The notes under the pieces were generated by a model. That model was given only the letters and a program-made list of their open reading frames with translations, did no database searches and was not told where the DNA came from. A DNA stretch of 64,000 bases. It comes from Lachnospiraceae bacterium. Lineage in GTDB: Bacteria; Bacillota; Clostridia; Lachnospirales; Lachnospiraceae. Shown in pieces: positions 24,756 to 34,171 of the stretch (positions are counted from its first letter, which is position 1; every line of letters starts with the position of its first letter). The stretch is from positions 1 to 64,000 of the forward strand of contig VSNM01000019.1 of NCBI GenBank assembly GCA_009774245.1, read 5' to 3'. A program made the position numbers and the translations under genes.

Positions 24756-26087
24756 TTATATTTTATACAGATACGACTCAATCTCCCAGTTTGTGACCTG
24801 GGAATCATACTCTTTCCACGCGGCCAGCTTGGAGGCATAATACTGTTCAAACACACGTTCTCCCAAGAGCTCGCGCAGCAGCGGGTCCTTCTTCATCTCC
24901 TTGCACGCCTCCAACAGATCGGTGGGCAGCTTCCTGATTCCGCGCCCTTCGGCTTCCGCCTCCGAAATCAGGTTGATGTTGTCCATCACCTTCGGCTCCG
25001 GCTCGATCTGGTTTCTGATGCCGTCAAGCCCTGCCATCAGACACGCGGCGATGGCAAGGTAGGGATTGGCGGAAGGATCTGGGCTTCTTAGCTCAATCCT
25101 CGTATGCTCCCCGCGTATATTTGGCACACGAATCAATGTGTTTGCCCCCAGCGTACTCCACGCGATATACACCGGCGCCTCAAACCCAGGCCTTAATCTC
25201 TTGTATGAATTAACCAGAGGATTTGTCACTGCGCAGATACCTTTTACGTGTTTCATCAGTCCCCCCATAAAATAGTAGGCTTCCCTGCTCAGCCCATTCT
25301 CGTCGGAGGGATCGTCAAAAATGTTCCTCCCATCCTTACACAGCGACATATTGATATGCATGCCCGAACCGCAAAATTCCATGCGCGGTTTCGGCATAAA
25401 TGTCCCGTGAAGTCCGTGGTGCTTTGCGATGGTCTTGACGGCAAGCTTGAAGGTCATAATGTTGTCCGCCGTCGCGAGCGCCTCATCATAGCGGAAATCC
25501 ACCTCGTGCTGGGAGGGCGCCTTCTCGTGGTGCGACGCCTCCACCTCAAATCCCATGTCCTCTAATGTGAGCACGATATCGCGCCTGGCGTTCTCGCCGT
25601 TGTCGAGCGGTCCCATGTCAAAAAATCCCGCCTGCTCATTGGTGTTCGTCGTAGGTCTCCCATTCTCGTCCGCATTGAATAAAAAGAATTCACACTCCGG
25701 TCCCACCTCGAAAGTATAGCCCATATCAGCCGCTTCCTTCAGCGCTTTTTTCAATATATAGCGGCAGTCGCTCTCAAAGGGCGTGCGGTCCGCGCGGTAC
25801 ACATCACAGATAAAGCGCGCGACCTTGCCCTGCTGCGGGCGCCATGGAAAGATCGTGAACGTGTCGAGATCGGGATACAGGAACATGTCCGCATTGTCCG
25901 TGGGCAGCATGCCCTTGACAAGTGAGCAGTCGAACATACAGTCATTATTCAGTGCCTTTTCCAGCTGGCTTGAAGTGATCGCCACATTCTTAAAGTTTCC
26001 CTCGATATCCGTAAACTGCATGCGGATAAACTCGACATCCTCATCCTCCACCATCGCGATGATATCCTGTTTTGTATATTTTGCCAT
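24756..26087 (-). CDS. glnA: Glutamine synthetase, type I
   Basis: 443 residues from the ATG at 26087; a GTG three codons upstream is less likely. It makes glutamine from glutamate, ammonia and ATP in the cytosol as a dodecamer. Family blocks seen are GPECEFFLF, ASHHEKAPSQHEVDFRYDEALATADN, KPRMEFCGSGMHINMSL and NSYKRLRPGFEAP. Length and the lack of the 25-residue insertion and adenylylation-site region fit the feedback-inhibited GSI-alpha type of Firmicutes. The ANTAR gene downstream suggests RNA-level control; a hairpin lies in the leader at 26134. Confidence 0.96.
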   Translation of the reverse strand: MAKYTKQDIIAMVEDEDVEFIRMQFTDIEGNFKNVAITSSQLEKALNNDCMFDCSLVKGMLPTDNADMFLYPDLDTFTIFPWRPQQGKVARFICDVYRADRTPFESDCRYILKKALKEAADMGYTFEVGPECEFFLFNADENGRPTTNTNEQAGFFDMGPLDNGENARRDIVLTLEDMGFEVEASHHEKAPSQHEVDFRYDEALATADNIMTFKLAVKTIAKHHGLHGTFMPKPRMEFCGSGMHINMSLCKDGRNIFDDPSDENGLSREAYYFMGGLMKHVKGICAVTNPLVNSYKRLRPGFEAPVYIAWSTLGANTLIRVPNIRGEHTRIELRSPDPSANPYLAIAACLMAGLDGIRNQIEPEPKVMDNINLISEAEAEGRGIRKLPTDLLEACKEMKKDPLLRELLGERVFEQYYASKLAAWKEYDSQVTNWEIESYLYKI

Positions 26088-26133
26088 ACCCTGCACCTTT
26101 CCTTCCTAATTTTAATTCATTTAATGTAAGCGG

Positions 26134-26163
26134 TCATTCTTTTCGACCGCCAGTAAGCATAAT
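26134..26163. repeat. F3-like hairpin in the glnA leader
   Basis: On the minus strand GCGGTC pairs with GACCGC around a nine-base GAAAAGAAT loop. The sequence closely matches the first hairpin of F3 at 52658, and downstream bases (TGCGCACA) also match. It may be a solitary remnant of F3 or a leader hairpin controlling glnA. Confidence 0.55.
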
Positions 26164-26214
26164 CTGCGCACAACGCTCATACCATTATAAAAAGAATGAA
26201 AATGGAGTCTTCAC

Positions 26215-26886
26215 ATGAGCTCTAACACAAAAATCGTTGTACTTCGCTCAAAGGAAATCGTCTATGCACTTGTGCTTCTGGTTGTAAGTGTACTTATTAT
26301 AATGGTGGCAGTATCCCTTTTCCTACCCGCAAAGGACTCTGCCTCCCCTGTCCCTGCCCAGAACGCAGAGGAGTCAATGGAACAAGCTCCATCACAGGTT
26401 CCGTCACAAACACCGTCCCGGACTGCTCCTGAAACAACTCCCGCAGACAGACCACAAAACAATACGCAAAACGGTACACAAAATAATACCTCCAATGGCA
26501 CACAGAGCGGCACCTCCGGCGGTACCCGGAACAGCATCTCCAGCGCCTCCGCTGCACAGGACGCCTACATTCCCGGCATCTACTCCAGCACACTGCTGCT
26601 TGGAAACGCCACGATAGAGCTGCAGATTGCCGTTGACAAGAACCACATTAATTCCATCACGCTGACAAACCTTGACGAGTCCGTGACAACCCTGTATCCA
26701 CTGATGAGTCCTACACTGTCCGAGCTGGCCACCACCATTTTATCAGAACAGAGCATCGACAATATCAGCTACGGCACAGAGAACCGCTACACCTCCATGC
26801 TGCTGATGCAGGCAATCTCAGAGGCGTTAGACAAGGCGGCCGCATCAGAAAATGCCGACAGACCGGAAAGCAGTGTCATTTATTGA
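26215..26886 (+). CDS. Membrane-anchored protein with FMN-binding-like domain
   Basis: 223 residues: a membrane helix at about 17-37, a Pro/Gln/Thr/Asn-rich extracytoplasmic linker (45-115) and a small C-terminal domain. This domain (PGIYSSTLLLGNATIELQIAVDKNHINSITLTNL, then a YGTENRYTSMLLMQAISEAL end) follows the strand and helix plan of FMN_bind (PF04205), but the SGAT flavinylation motif is replaced by SYGTENRYTS. It may no longer bind FMN. It is divergent from glnA and overlaps the 3' end of hslO by 7 nt in opposite direction. Function unknown. Confidence 0.7.
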   Translation: MSSNTKIVVLRSKEIVYALVLLVVSVLIIMVAVSLFLPAKDSASPVPAQNAEESMEQAPSQVPSQTPSRTAPETTPADRPQNNTQNGTQNNTSNGTQSGTSGGTRNSISSASAAQDAYIPGIYSSTLLLGNATIELQIAVDKNHINSITLTNLDESVTTLYPLMSPTLSELATTILSEQSIDNISYGTENRYTSMLLMQAISEALDKAAASENADRPESSVIY

Positions 26887-27773
26887 AGCATTTTTTTCAG
26901 GTCATCGACCTCGAAATTGTACAATTTATTGCAGAACTGACAGCGCACCTCAACCGGCTTGCCGTCGTCGATCATTTCCTGGATGTCCTTTTGTCCGATG
27001 CTGATGATCGCCCGCTCCACGCGCTCGCGGCTGCAGTCACAGTAATACTGCGCCGGTATCGTGTCGTTGATCTCAAGTCCCAGATCGCCCAGGAGAAGCT
27101 CAAGAAGCTGTTCCGGCGTGTTTCCATCATCTAAGATAGTGGTGACACTCTCCATCGTCTTGAGCTTTTCTTCCAGGGCATTGATCGTCTCATCCTCGGC
27201 AAAGGGCATCAGTTGAATGATAAACCCGCCAGCCTGTCTCACCGTATTGTCCCGCTCCATCAGCACGCCCAAACCAACCGCCGACGGTATCTGCTCTGAT
27301 GTCGCAAAATAGTATGTGAGGTCCTCCGCGATCTCACCGGTCTGCAGCTGCGTCTGTCCGACATACGGCTCCTTTAGCCCCATATCCTTGATGACACTCA
27401 ATATCCCAGTTCCCACAGCGCCGCCCACATCGAGCTTTCCGAGCGCGTTTGGCGGAAGCATCACCTGCGGTTCGAGAGCTGCCCCTTTTACGTTTGCCTT
27501 TGCCCCAGCTGTGGCATCCGCCACAGATGATGCCGTCACAGCCAGCCCGCGCACCGGTCCGTCGCAGTGAATCTGCAGCGTCAGGGTATCTCGCTCTCCT
27601 TTCAGCATACTCCCCATCATCGCAGCCGCCGTGAGAAGCCGCCCCAGCGCCGCCGTGATCACGGGACTTAAATCATGTATTGACCTCGCCTGCTCCACCA
27701 GCTCCCTCGAGGTCATCGCGAAAGCCCTGATCTGCGCGTTTGCCGCCGTCGCCCTTACTATATAATCACCCAT
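26880..27773 (-). CDS. hslO: Redox-regulated chaperone Hsp33
   Basis: 297 residues. A holdase chaperone activated by oxidation in the cytosol. Visible are the N-terminal domain (IVRATAANAQIRAFAMTSRELVEQAR), the middle DLTYYFATSEQIPSAVGLGV and the C-terminal zinc switch with CDC (Cys245, Cys247) and CQFC (Cys278, Cys281). All four cysteines are present. It overlaps the convergent FMN-like gene by 7 nt. Confidence 0.95.
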   Translation of the reverse strand: MGDYIVRATAANAQIRAFAMTSRELVEQARSIHDLSPVITAALGRLLTAAAMMGSMLKGERDTLTLQIHCDGPVRGLAVTASSVADATAGAKANVKGAALEPQVMLPPNALGKLDVGGAVGTGILSVIKDMGLKEPYVGQTQLQTGEIAEDLTYYFATSEQIPSAVGLGVLMERDNTVRQAGGFIIQLMPFAEDETINALEEKLKTMESVTTILDDGNTPEQLLELLLGDLGLEINDTIPAQYYCDCSRERVERAIISIGQKDIQEMIDDGKPVEVRCQFCNKLYNFEVDDLKKMLQ

Positions 27774-27799
27774 ATATAACTCCTTCTATCTTCTATACA

Positions 27800-27973
27800 T
27801 CAAACGTCATTTTTCGCTCTCTTACGGCTGTACCCAAGGCATATCACTGCCCAAAGAGATGGAACAGCTGCATATCCGGCGTTTACTTCGCCATGATTTA
27901 TTATGACATAACCGCCCCCAATAAAAGTCAGTATCAAAAAGAGAATCCCCACAATAAAAGCTGCTTTTTTCAC
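27800..27973 (-). CDS. Small two-helix membrane protein
   Basis: 57 residues from the GTG at 27973, with GGGAGGC 6 nt upstream; an ATG at 27988 overlaps that site. Two hydrophobic segments (about 3-25 and 37-49) and a basic tail RKRAKN suggest a small integral membrane protein with its C-terminus inside. No family is recognised. It lies between the methyltransferase and hslO on the same strand. Confidence 0.6.
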   Translation of the reverse strand: MKKAAFIVGILFLILTFIGGGYVIINHGEVNAGYAAVPSLWAVICLGYSRKRAKNDV

Positions 27974-28040
27974 GGTATTGCCTCCCATCTATGATGTTTC
28001 CATTTAACATCATACAAATTCATACAGGGCAAATATATAT

Positions 28041-28811
28041 TTATTTCATATTTTCCTGCGCCACACAATAAATCCGCTCGCTCGTCTCGGTAACTTCCCC
28101 AAGCGTATCCGCGTCAAACGCCCTGACAAACACCAGCCCGGAACATTCTATAAACCGCCGCATCTCCTCCAACGTATACCCTCTCTGGAGATGCACCTCC
28201 TCAAATCGGTTAAAAAGTTCCTGTCCCGACAGCGCCGCCTCCTGATTCCGCACAAAGACAGTCAGATCATACTCGTTGATGTCGCTCTCCGAATCGTACT
28301 CATTTTCCCAGATAAAACTGCAGTCCTCCCGGTTCTCGGCGATCACACTGTCCCCGATCACCGTCCCATACTTATATCTTGTGTTAAAGTCAAAGAGAAA
28401 AATCCCCTTCGGGTCCAGGTAATTATTGACAAGCCCAAAACACGTGATCAAATCCTCATCTTCCAGCAGATAGTTCAGGCTGTCACACACACTCACGACA
28501 GCGCGCACTGTCCCATATAGCTCAAACGAACGCATATCCTGATTCAGATAGAGGATATCATGCCCCGATTTCTCCCTCTTTTCACAGGCGACATTCAACA
28601 TCTCATCAGAACAGTCCACGCCGATCATGTCAAAACCGCGCGCGGCGAGAAGCTCCGTCAGGCTCCCTGTGCCACAGCCGAGCTCCAGCACCAGTCCGTC
28701 CTTAACGCCATACTTTTCCAGCTCCTCCACGATATTTGCGCACCACTGTTCATACGGCGTATCGTCCATCAGCTGGTCATACACGCCAGCAAAACCTGTA
28801 TATGCCTCCAT
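28041..28811 (-). CDS. Class I SAM-dependent methyltransferase
   Basis: 256 residues with SAM-binding motif I LVLELGCGTGSLTELLA, motif post-I IGVDCSDEML and motif II around AVVSVCDSLNYLLE. The start TGFAGVYDQLMDDTPYEQW is typical of a Firmicutes group of unassigned methyltransferases. The substrate is not evident. It lies upstream of the small membrane protein and hslO on the same strand. Confidence 0.85.
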   Translation of the reverse strand: MEAYTGFAGVYDQLMDDTPYEQWCANIVEELEKYGVKDGLVLELGCGTGSLTELLAARGFDMIGVDCSDEMLNVACEKREKSGHDILYLNQDMRSFELYGTVRAVVSVCDSLNYLLEDEDLITCFGLVNNYLDPKGIFLFDFNTRYKYGTVIGDSVIAENREDCSFIWENEYDSESDINEYDLTVFVRNQEAALSGQELFNRFEEVHLQRGYTLEEMRRFIECSGLVFVRAFDADTLGEVTETSERIYCVAQENMK

Positions 28812-28861
28812 ACGCAGCCCCCTTTTCGCATTCTAACTCCCATCTGCCCGCCTATTTCACA

Positions 28862-29722
28862 TTATTCCCCGCCTAATTTCAACGAGATCAAAAATCCTGC
28901 TGCCAGCAGGACAATCCCTGTCAAAATATTCACAACACCGACAGAGCTGACCTCCATCATGATCAGAATCGCAAACGGCGAGGCGACAATCAGTCCTATG
29001 ATCGCCCAGTATGTGATCAGCGGGTACTTCTTCAACATAAACTCAATCAGCTTGGCCACCGCGACAATGCCGACCAGCACCCCGATTCCAAACGGCACCA
29101 GCACCACAAAGGTATTAAGCATCGCGTTTATGTCAAACGCCTTCAGCGCATTGATAAAGTCGTTGATCGTGTCAATGATCGTGTTGTAATAGCCGAGAAT
29201 CATCATGATCATCGAACCGCTCACGCCGGGAATCACCATCGTCGCCGCCGCGATAATGCCAACGCCAAAGAGCTTGACCACATTGCCGACACTAAAGGAA
29301 ATGTCAGCGCTGGAACCACCGCCCTCACCGACAAGGGCAAAACCGACCACCATCACAAAAAACAGCACAAACGCAATGATCTGCGGAAGCCTGATCGTGT
29401 TTCCCCTGACCTTCCCGTAGATGACAGGCAGACCACCCAGGATTAATCCGATAAAAAACAGGTTTGTCTGCAGCGGGAACCGCGGAAACAGAAACTCGGA
29501 AAATATTTTTGCAAAAATCGCGATGGACAGCAGCATTCCGACCAGAATCGGCACCAGAAGCGCGACCGCCTCCTTCATGCGTTTGATAAAATGCGTCAGC
29601 ACCAGGATTAGCCTGTCATAGATGCCCATGGAAACCATCATCGTTCCGCCGCTGACTCCCGGAATCACGTTTGCAATGCCGATTACCATTCCACGTAGAA
29701 TGTTTATGATAAATTCTTTCAT
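28862..29722 (-). CDS. popT: DUF368 family, polyprenyl-phosphate transporter PopT
   Basis: 286 residues with about eight membrane helices. The repeated motif GVSGGTMMVSMGIYD (about 23-37) and PGVSGSMIMMILGYY (about 163-177) is the DUF368 mark. DUF368 proteins (PopT) recycle undecaprenyl phosphate across the membrane, a carrier needed for peptidoglycan and surface glycans. Its start lies about 28 bp after the hisC stop. It is not next to other wall genes, but the region is rich in glycan-modifying functions. Confidence 0.88.
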   Translation of the reverse strand: MKEFIINILRGMVIGIANVIPGVSGGTMMVSMGIYDRLILVLTHFIKRMKEAVALLVPILVGMLLSIAIFAKIFSEFLFPRFPLQTNLFFIGLILGGLPVIYGKVRGNTIRLPQIIAFVLFFVMVVGFALVGEGGGSSADISFSVGNVVKLFGVGIIAAATMVIPGVSGSMIMMILGYYNTIIDTINDFINALKAFDINAMLNTFVVLVPFGIGVLVGIVAVAKLIEFMLKKYPLITYWAIIGLIVASPFAILIMMEVSSVGVVNILTGIVLLAAGFLISLKLGGE

Positions 29723-29749
29723 AATCTCGTTATCTAACCTTTCTTATCT

Positions 29750-30811
29750 TTATTCTTTATTTTTTAAATAGTCCTCAAGGAAAGCGAGCACCTTGTCCAT
29801 CTCCTCGTCTGTGCCGACGGAAATGCGCAAATAGTTTTCAATGCGCGGCTTATTCCAGTGTCTGACGTATATTCCGTTCGCGCGGAGCGCCTCAAACAGC
29901 TCCTGGCCTGGCACCGCCCTGTGTGCGGCAAAGATAAAATTTGTCTTTGAATCAGGAAAGACAAAGCCCAGCCGCGCTAGCTCCCTCTTCGTGCGCTCTC
30001 TCGTCGCGACGACCTTTGCCGTCGTCTCCGCAAAATACGCCTCATCCTCCACTGAAGCCACTCCCGCCGCGATCGCGAGGTTACTCATCGTGTACGAATT
30101 GAAGGAAAACTTTACATCACTCAGGTATTTGATCAGTTTCTTACTCCCCATCGCGTAGCCGATTCGTAATCCCGCCATGGAGCGCGATTTGGAGAACGTC
30201 TGCATGACAAGCAGGTTGTCGTATTTCCCGATCAGGGGCACACAGCTCTCCCCGCCAAAATCCACATACGCCTCATCGATGATGACAACCGAGTCCGGAT
30301 TCGCCCTGATGATCTCCTCATATACAGACCGCTCTGAGGCCACGCCTGTCGGGGCATTGGGGTTTGCCAGAATAATGCCTCCATTATCCCTTATATAGTC
30401 TTCCTTTCTGATGCAGAAATTCTCGTCCAGCGGCTGGTTCTCATAAGGTATCCTGTACAAATCCGCCCACACATCATAGAAGGAGTATGTGATATCGGGA
30501 AACAGGATTGGTTTCCCCGAATTAAAACAGGTCAGAAAGGACATCGCAAGAACATCATCTGAACCGACGCCGACAAAGACCTGCTCCCTGTCAAGTCCGT
30601 GATGCCCCGCAAGCGCAGACACAAGCGCGGACACATTCTGATCCGGATATCTGCGCAGTATATCATAATCAAAGCCTTTTATCACCGCCGCAACCCTCGG
30701 CGCCGGCGGGTACGGATTCTCGTTCGTGTTTAACTTAATAATATCCTGATTCTTTGGCTGCTCGCCCGCCACATAGGGCACCACTTTTCGCACGTTATCT
30801 TCCCAACTCAT
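29750..30811 (-). CDS. hisC: Histidinol-phosphate aminotransferase
   Basis: 353 residues from the ATG at 30811, with GGAGGTAGG just upstream; an ATG 12 nt earlier overlaps that site. It is a PLP-dependent transaminase (fold I) in histidine synthesis. Marks: KLNTNENPYPPAP, PNAPTG, IDEAYVDF and the PLP lysine Lys208 in TFSKSRSMAGLRIGYA. No other his gene is nearby. A related aromatic aminotransferase is possible. Confidence 0.9.
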   Translation of the reverse strand: MSWEDNVRKVVPYVAGEQPKNQDIIKLNTNENPYPPAPRVAAVIKGFDYDILRRYPDQNVSALVSALAGHHGLDREQVFVGVGSDDVLAMSFLTCFNSGKPILFPDITYSFYDVWADLYRIPYENQPLDENFCIRKEDYIRDNGGIILANPNAPTGVASERSVYEEIIRANPDSVVIIDEAYVDFGGESCVPLIGKYDNLLVMQTFSKSRSMAGLRIGYAMGSKKLIKYLSDVKFSFNSYTMSNLAIAAGVASVEDEAYFAETTAKVVATRERTKRELARLGFVFPDSKTNFIFAAHRAVPGQELFEALRANGIYVRHWNKPRIENYLRISVGTDEEMDKVLAFLEDYLKNKE

Positions 30812-30987
30812 ACCTACCTCCATATTTATACGGCTCTTTAGAAATTGTCCACTTCAACTTATTCATCATATCAAAATTTCCAATATTATGCAATGTCTGT
30901 TGACTCCAAAAGAATTTCATTCTACTATTAAAATATAGTATATTTTCCCATTAAAATGAAATCCTTATACTAAAGCGGAGGTTCAAT

Positions 30988-32742
30988 ATGTATTATCTAA
31001 AGATTTTTGTCAAGAGTTTTTTGTCGCTTTTTGCCATAATGCGCGTCACTGGGATGTCCACCAAAAATCCGTGTTCCATCATTCTGTTTCTGATACTGCT
31101 GTGCGTCTTTACAAAGCTTCACAGCAACCACATTGAGGGGCATATCGTTCCCGGGGATATGACGCTCTCCACAATCCTGGGCGTACTCTTTAGCATCTTT
31201 ACCCTCTCCACACAGTATTCTGTCATCCTGGGCAGTATGACCAGCCGGCTTTTTTGCGCCGTCATCCTGCTCATCACAGCGGCAGGACTTTTGATCATCT
31301 ACTACTACCTGGCCATATGGTTCCTGCAGGCAGCGTCCACCCTGACTCTCACAGGCTCCGGCTACTCCTACGCATGGATTCCGTTTCTGACCGCCCTGAT
31401 CTGCCTTCTGTGCTGGCTCCCGTATTTCCTGTATGAATACCCGGGCGTCATGACACCTGACAGCATCAACCAGTACGCACAGGTCATTGGCGCCTACGAA
31501 CTGTCCAACCACCACTCGGTGGTCCACACAGCGCTGATCGGTCTGTTCTACAAGATCGGAATGGGACTCACCGGCGATCCCCATACAGGACTTGCGCTGT
31601 ACACGATCGCACAGATGATCTTTATGGCATCTGTCGCCGGATATGTCGTGCGGACGCTGCAAAAGGCGAATGCCATCATGCCAGTCCTGATCATCACGAT
31701 CTGTTTTTATGCCCTGATACCCTACAACGGCGCATTTGCCGCCACGATCTGGAAGGATATCCCGTTTGCAGGCTGTATGACACTCTTCGCCGCGGCGCTG
31801 ATGCGCTTCCTGCTGCGGGGCAGCTTTGCCGCATCCTCCGACACGATACCGAAGCTGACACCCGGTGAGTATTTTACCCTGCTGCTTCCCTATATCGTAT
31901 CTGGCATTTTGCTGTGCCTGCTGCGCTCAAACGGCTGGTATGCGCTCCTGCTGTCAGTGCCTTTTATCCTGATCACATACCGCAAATGGTGGAAGGCCAT
32001 GCTTCCGGTGCACCTCATCATCCTGCTGCTGGCGCTCTTTGTCAAATACCCTGTCATGCATGTCTACGAAATCCGACAGGCTGACTACGTTGAAGCCCTG
32101 TCCATACCTGTACAGCAGCTTGCGTGCGTCGTCGCAGGCCAGGAGCCCCTCACGGAGAATGAGATGACATTTCTCGGACAGTTGATGGACCTGGAGCAGG
32201 CTGCAGAACTGTATCAGCCCGATGTCTCTGACAATATCAAGAATCTGATACGCCCAAACAGCGGCTATCTCGAGTCACACAAGGCCGCATTCTTCAGGAC
32301 GTGGCTCTCGATCGGCCTCAGGCATCCAAAAGCCTACTTTGATGCGTATGTGGCACAGACAAAAGGCTACTGGTATCCCGATGTCAGCAGTGAGGCCGGT
32401 CTGGCTGATGGAATCTATCCAAATGAGTTTGGTCTTCACTGGCAGCCGGTCATCAGTGGAAAGGTGATCATAAAAATAAAGGAAATCCTGTTTAAGCTTC
32501 CCGATCTGATTCCGCTGTACGGGATGCTGTGGAGTATGGGCTTCCTCCTGTGGATGATTCTGCTGCTTTCGGCACTCAGCCTTCGCATGGGGCGGCCTGC
32601 GGGCGCGCTGGTCTGCCTGCCCTTTATTTTTCTGATTGGTACTCTGTGTATTGCCACACCTGTTGCCGCTGAGTTTCGGTACGCGTATGCCGCCTTCTAC
32701 GCACTGCCGCTGCTTGTCATGTCCCCCTTTGTTTCTGACTGA
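30988..32742 (+). CDS. DUF6020-family multi-pass membrane protein, GT-C-like
   Basis: 584 residues with about twelve to thirteen hydrophobic helices. The loop PGVMTPDSINQYAQVIGAYELSNHHSVVHTALIGLF and the following IWKDIPFAGCMTLF are typical of the DUF6020 family, which resembles GT-C glycosyltransferases using polyprenyl-phosphate sugars (acidic D-S motif, histidine pair). Start ATG follows GCGGAGG. Probably a cell-surface glycan transferase; substrate and acceptor cannot be told. The next gene is convergent. Confidence 0.75.
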   Translation: MYYLKIFVKSFLSLFAIMRVTGMSTKNPCSIILFLILLCVFTKLHSNHIEGHIVPGDMTLSTILGVLFSIFTLSTQYSVILGSMTSRLFCAVILLITAAGLLIIYYYLAIWFLQAASTLTLTGSGYSYAWIPFLTALICLLCWLPYFLYEYPGVMTPDSINQYAQVIGAYELSNHHSVVHTALIGLFYKIGMGLTGDPHTGLALYTIAQMIFMASVAGYVVRTLQKANAIMPVLIITICFYALIPYNGAFAATIWKDIPFAGCMTLFAAALMRFLLRGSFAASSDTIPKLTPGEYFTLLLPYIVSGILLCLLRSNGWYALLLSVPFILITYRKWWKAMLPVHLIILLLALFVKYPVMHVYEIRQADYVEALSIPVQQLACVVAGQEPLTENEMTFLGQLMDLEQAAELYQPDVSDNIKNLIRPNSGYLESHKAAFFRTWLSIGLRHPKAYFDAYVAQTKGYWYPDVSSEAGLADGIYPNEFGLHWQPVISGKVIIKIKEILFKLPDLIPLYGMLWSMGFLLWMILLLSALSLRMGRPAGALVCLPFIFLIGTLCIATPVAAEFRYAYAAFYALPLLVMSPFVSD

Positions 32743-32761
32743 ACAGAGGGGGGAAAGCTCC

Positions 32762-33829
32762 TTAATATAGAACTTCCACCGCCTCAATATTGTTATCGAC
32801 AATATTGAAGGCTATGATATTTTCATTGGTCCTATGATGCGCCATATAGTACCGGCCGTCGATTTTCGTGATATAGTAAGGCGTGCCCCCAGAGACTCCA
32901 AACTGTCCATAGACATCCTCATATTCCCCGCCCGCAAGCTTCTCAAGGCTGTCTGTCCGGATGATTGTCGCGAAATCCTGATTTTCCTGATTGTCCGTCG
33001 ATATCGTGATATAATAAAAGTCGTCAATCTTTGTCAGCTGCACCATACCCGCGATCGCGTCCGCCACGCCGTACTCCGCAGCGATGTCAAACTCGTCGCC
33101 TGCGTCGTTTACCACAGCCTTTATGATCTTTTGATTATTGTGCCCTGACACAAAATAGATGCCGTCCTCCATCACTGTAAACGACCGCACATAGACGCCG
33201 TAGAGCTCGTCGATTTTTAAGATTTTATCAATATAGAGCGGATAGATCCCGCCCTGCTCCGGCTCTGTTGCCCTCCTGAGCAGATACATCTCCCCTGTGA
33301 TGGAGCTCCATGCCATAAATACCTGATTTTCTGCGTCATACTGCACATAATGCGGCCGCATCCCGATATTTTCCAACGTCTGGATGTGCACATATCCCGC
33401 CTCCGTCTTCTGAAACACCATCAGCCGGTTGTGCTCCGTATCATCGATGACAAACACAGTCCCGTCCGATGCGATCGTGTGGGCATAATGAACTTCATCG
33501 GTGAGTACGGACCACTGGTTTAGCGGATCGCTGATATTGTCATGATAGATGATCTGGTCATGATAGCAGTCCACTATAAAATATGTATGATCTATTCTGG
33601 TAATATAGGTCGCCACATTTAAGGTGTCGTATATATTTTTCTGACCGCAGGCCGCCGGCTCCGCGACAAGCCCTTCATAAGATATAACATCCTCTGATAT
33701 ATTTTCAGGTATATTGTTCCCTGTCATTGTCTGCTGCCTGCCCGTCCCCGCGCAGGCTGACAGCGCTGCCATCATGGCGAGCACCGCAGCTGCAGCATAT
33801 CTTTTTGTATTTCTGATCATAATTCTCAT
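32762..33829 (-). CDS. Lipoprotein with beta-propeller-like repeats
   Basis: About 355 residues from the ATG at 33829 (GAGG upstream). A lipoprotein signal ends in lipobox ALSAC. The mature part has recurring short strands with aromatic positions such as YFIVDCYHDQIIYHDNI, TVFVIDDTEHNRLMVFQK, FMAWSSITGEMYLLRR and YYITISTDNQ, which looks like a beta-propeller. The family is not recognised; a role as an extracytoplasmic binding or sensing protein is inferred. It is convergent with the DUF6020 gene, with a 19-bp gap. Confidence 0.65.
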   Translation of the reverse strand: MRIMIRNTKRYAAAAVLAMMAALSACAGTGRQQTMTGNNIPENISEDVISYEGLVAEPAACGQKNIYDTLNVATYITRIDHTYFIVDCYHDQIIYHDNISDPLNQWSVLTDEVHYAHTIASDGTVFVIDDTEHNRLMVFQKTEAGYVHIQTLENIGMRPHYVQYDAENQVFMAWSSITGEMYLLRRATEPEQGGIYPLYIDKILKIDELYGVYVRSFTVMEDGIYFVSGHNNQKIIKAVVNDAGDEFDIAAEYGVADAIAGMVQLTKIDDFYYITISTDNQENQDFATIIRTDSLEKLAGGEYEDVYGQFGVSGGTPYYITKIDGRYYMAHHRTNENIIAFNIVDNNIEAVEVLY

Positions 33830-34171
33830 TCGCAACCTCAATTTCCCTGCGTCCGCATTTTCGCATCCCGCACAATTATAGCACTACCTGGCAGCAGGCG
33901 CAAGGCTGGACTTTAAGGCATTTTTGCCATAAAACGCCCTGTTTTATTGTGCTCTTTGACATCACTTGTGAACAATTTATGAACAGCCGGTAAATATAAA
34001 GTAACTATAAAATGAATAAATTTTTTAATTTGCTATTGACCTTTGCAAAAATTTATGTATAATAATCACTTGTAAGGCACAACAGGAATAACAAATCAAC
34101 ATTCTTATTCCTGAAAATCAGTTTCGCACTACATAGTGCACGCGCAATCGCGCAAATGGAGGAGAAAAATT
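33830..34171 (+). promoter_or_regulatory. Intergenic region and promoter of the Thr/Glu-repeat lipoprotein
   Basis: No gene is seen in 342 bp. TTGACC (34036-34041), a 16-nt spacer and TATAAT (34058-34063) form a strong promoter; the transcribed leader is about 100 nt and ends in GGAGGAG before the ATG at 34172. An AT-rich tract precedes the -35. A short hairpin (ATAAAACGCCCTGTTTTAT) at about 33931 could terminate transcription on either strand. Confidence 0.75.

Noticed and set aside
26134..26163. ANTAR dual-hexaloop target in the glnA leader
   Set aside because: Only one hairpin is present and its loop is nine bases (or seven with a G-U pair), not the pair of six-base loops expected.
26262..26646. 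Cys/Val-rich minus-strand frames opposite the FMN-like gene
   Set aside because: They mirror the low-complexity Pro/Thr/Asn linker; no start site or family.
30824..30987. Riboswitch or T-box between hisC and the DUF6020 gene
   Set aside because: The gap is short and AT-rich, with no conserved T-box sequence or structured core.
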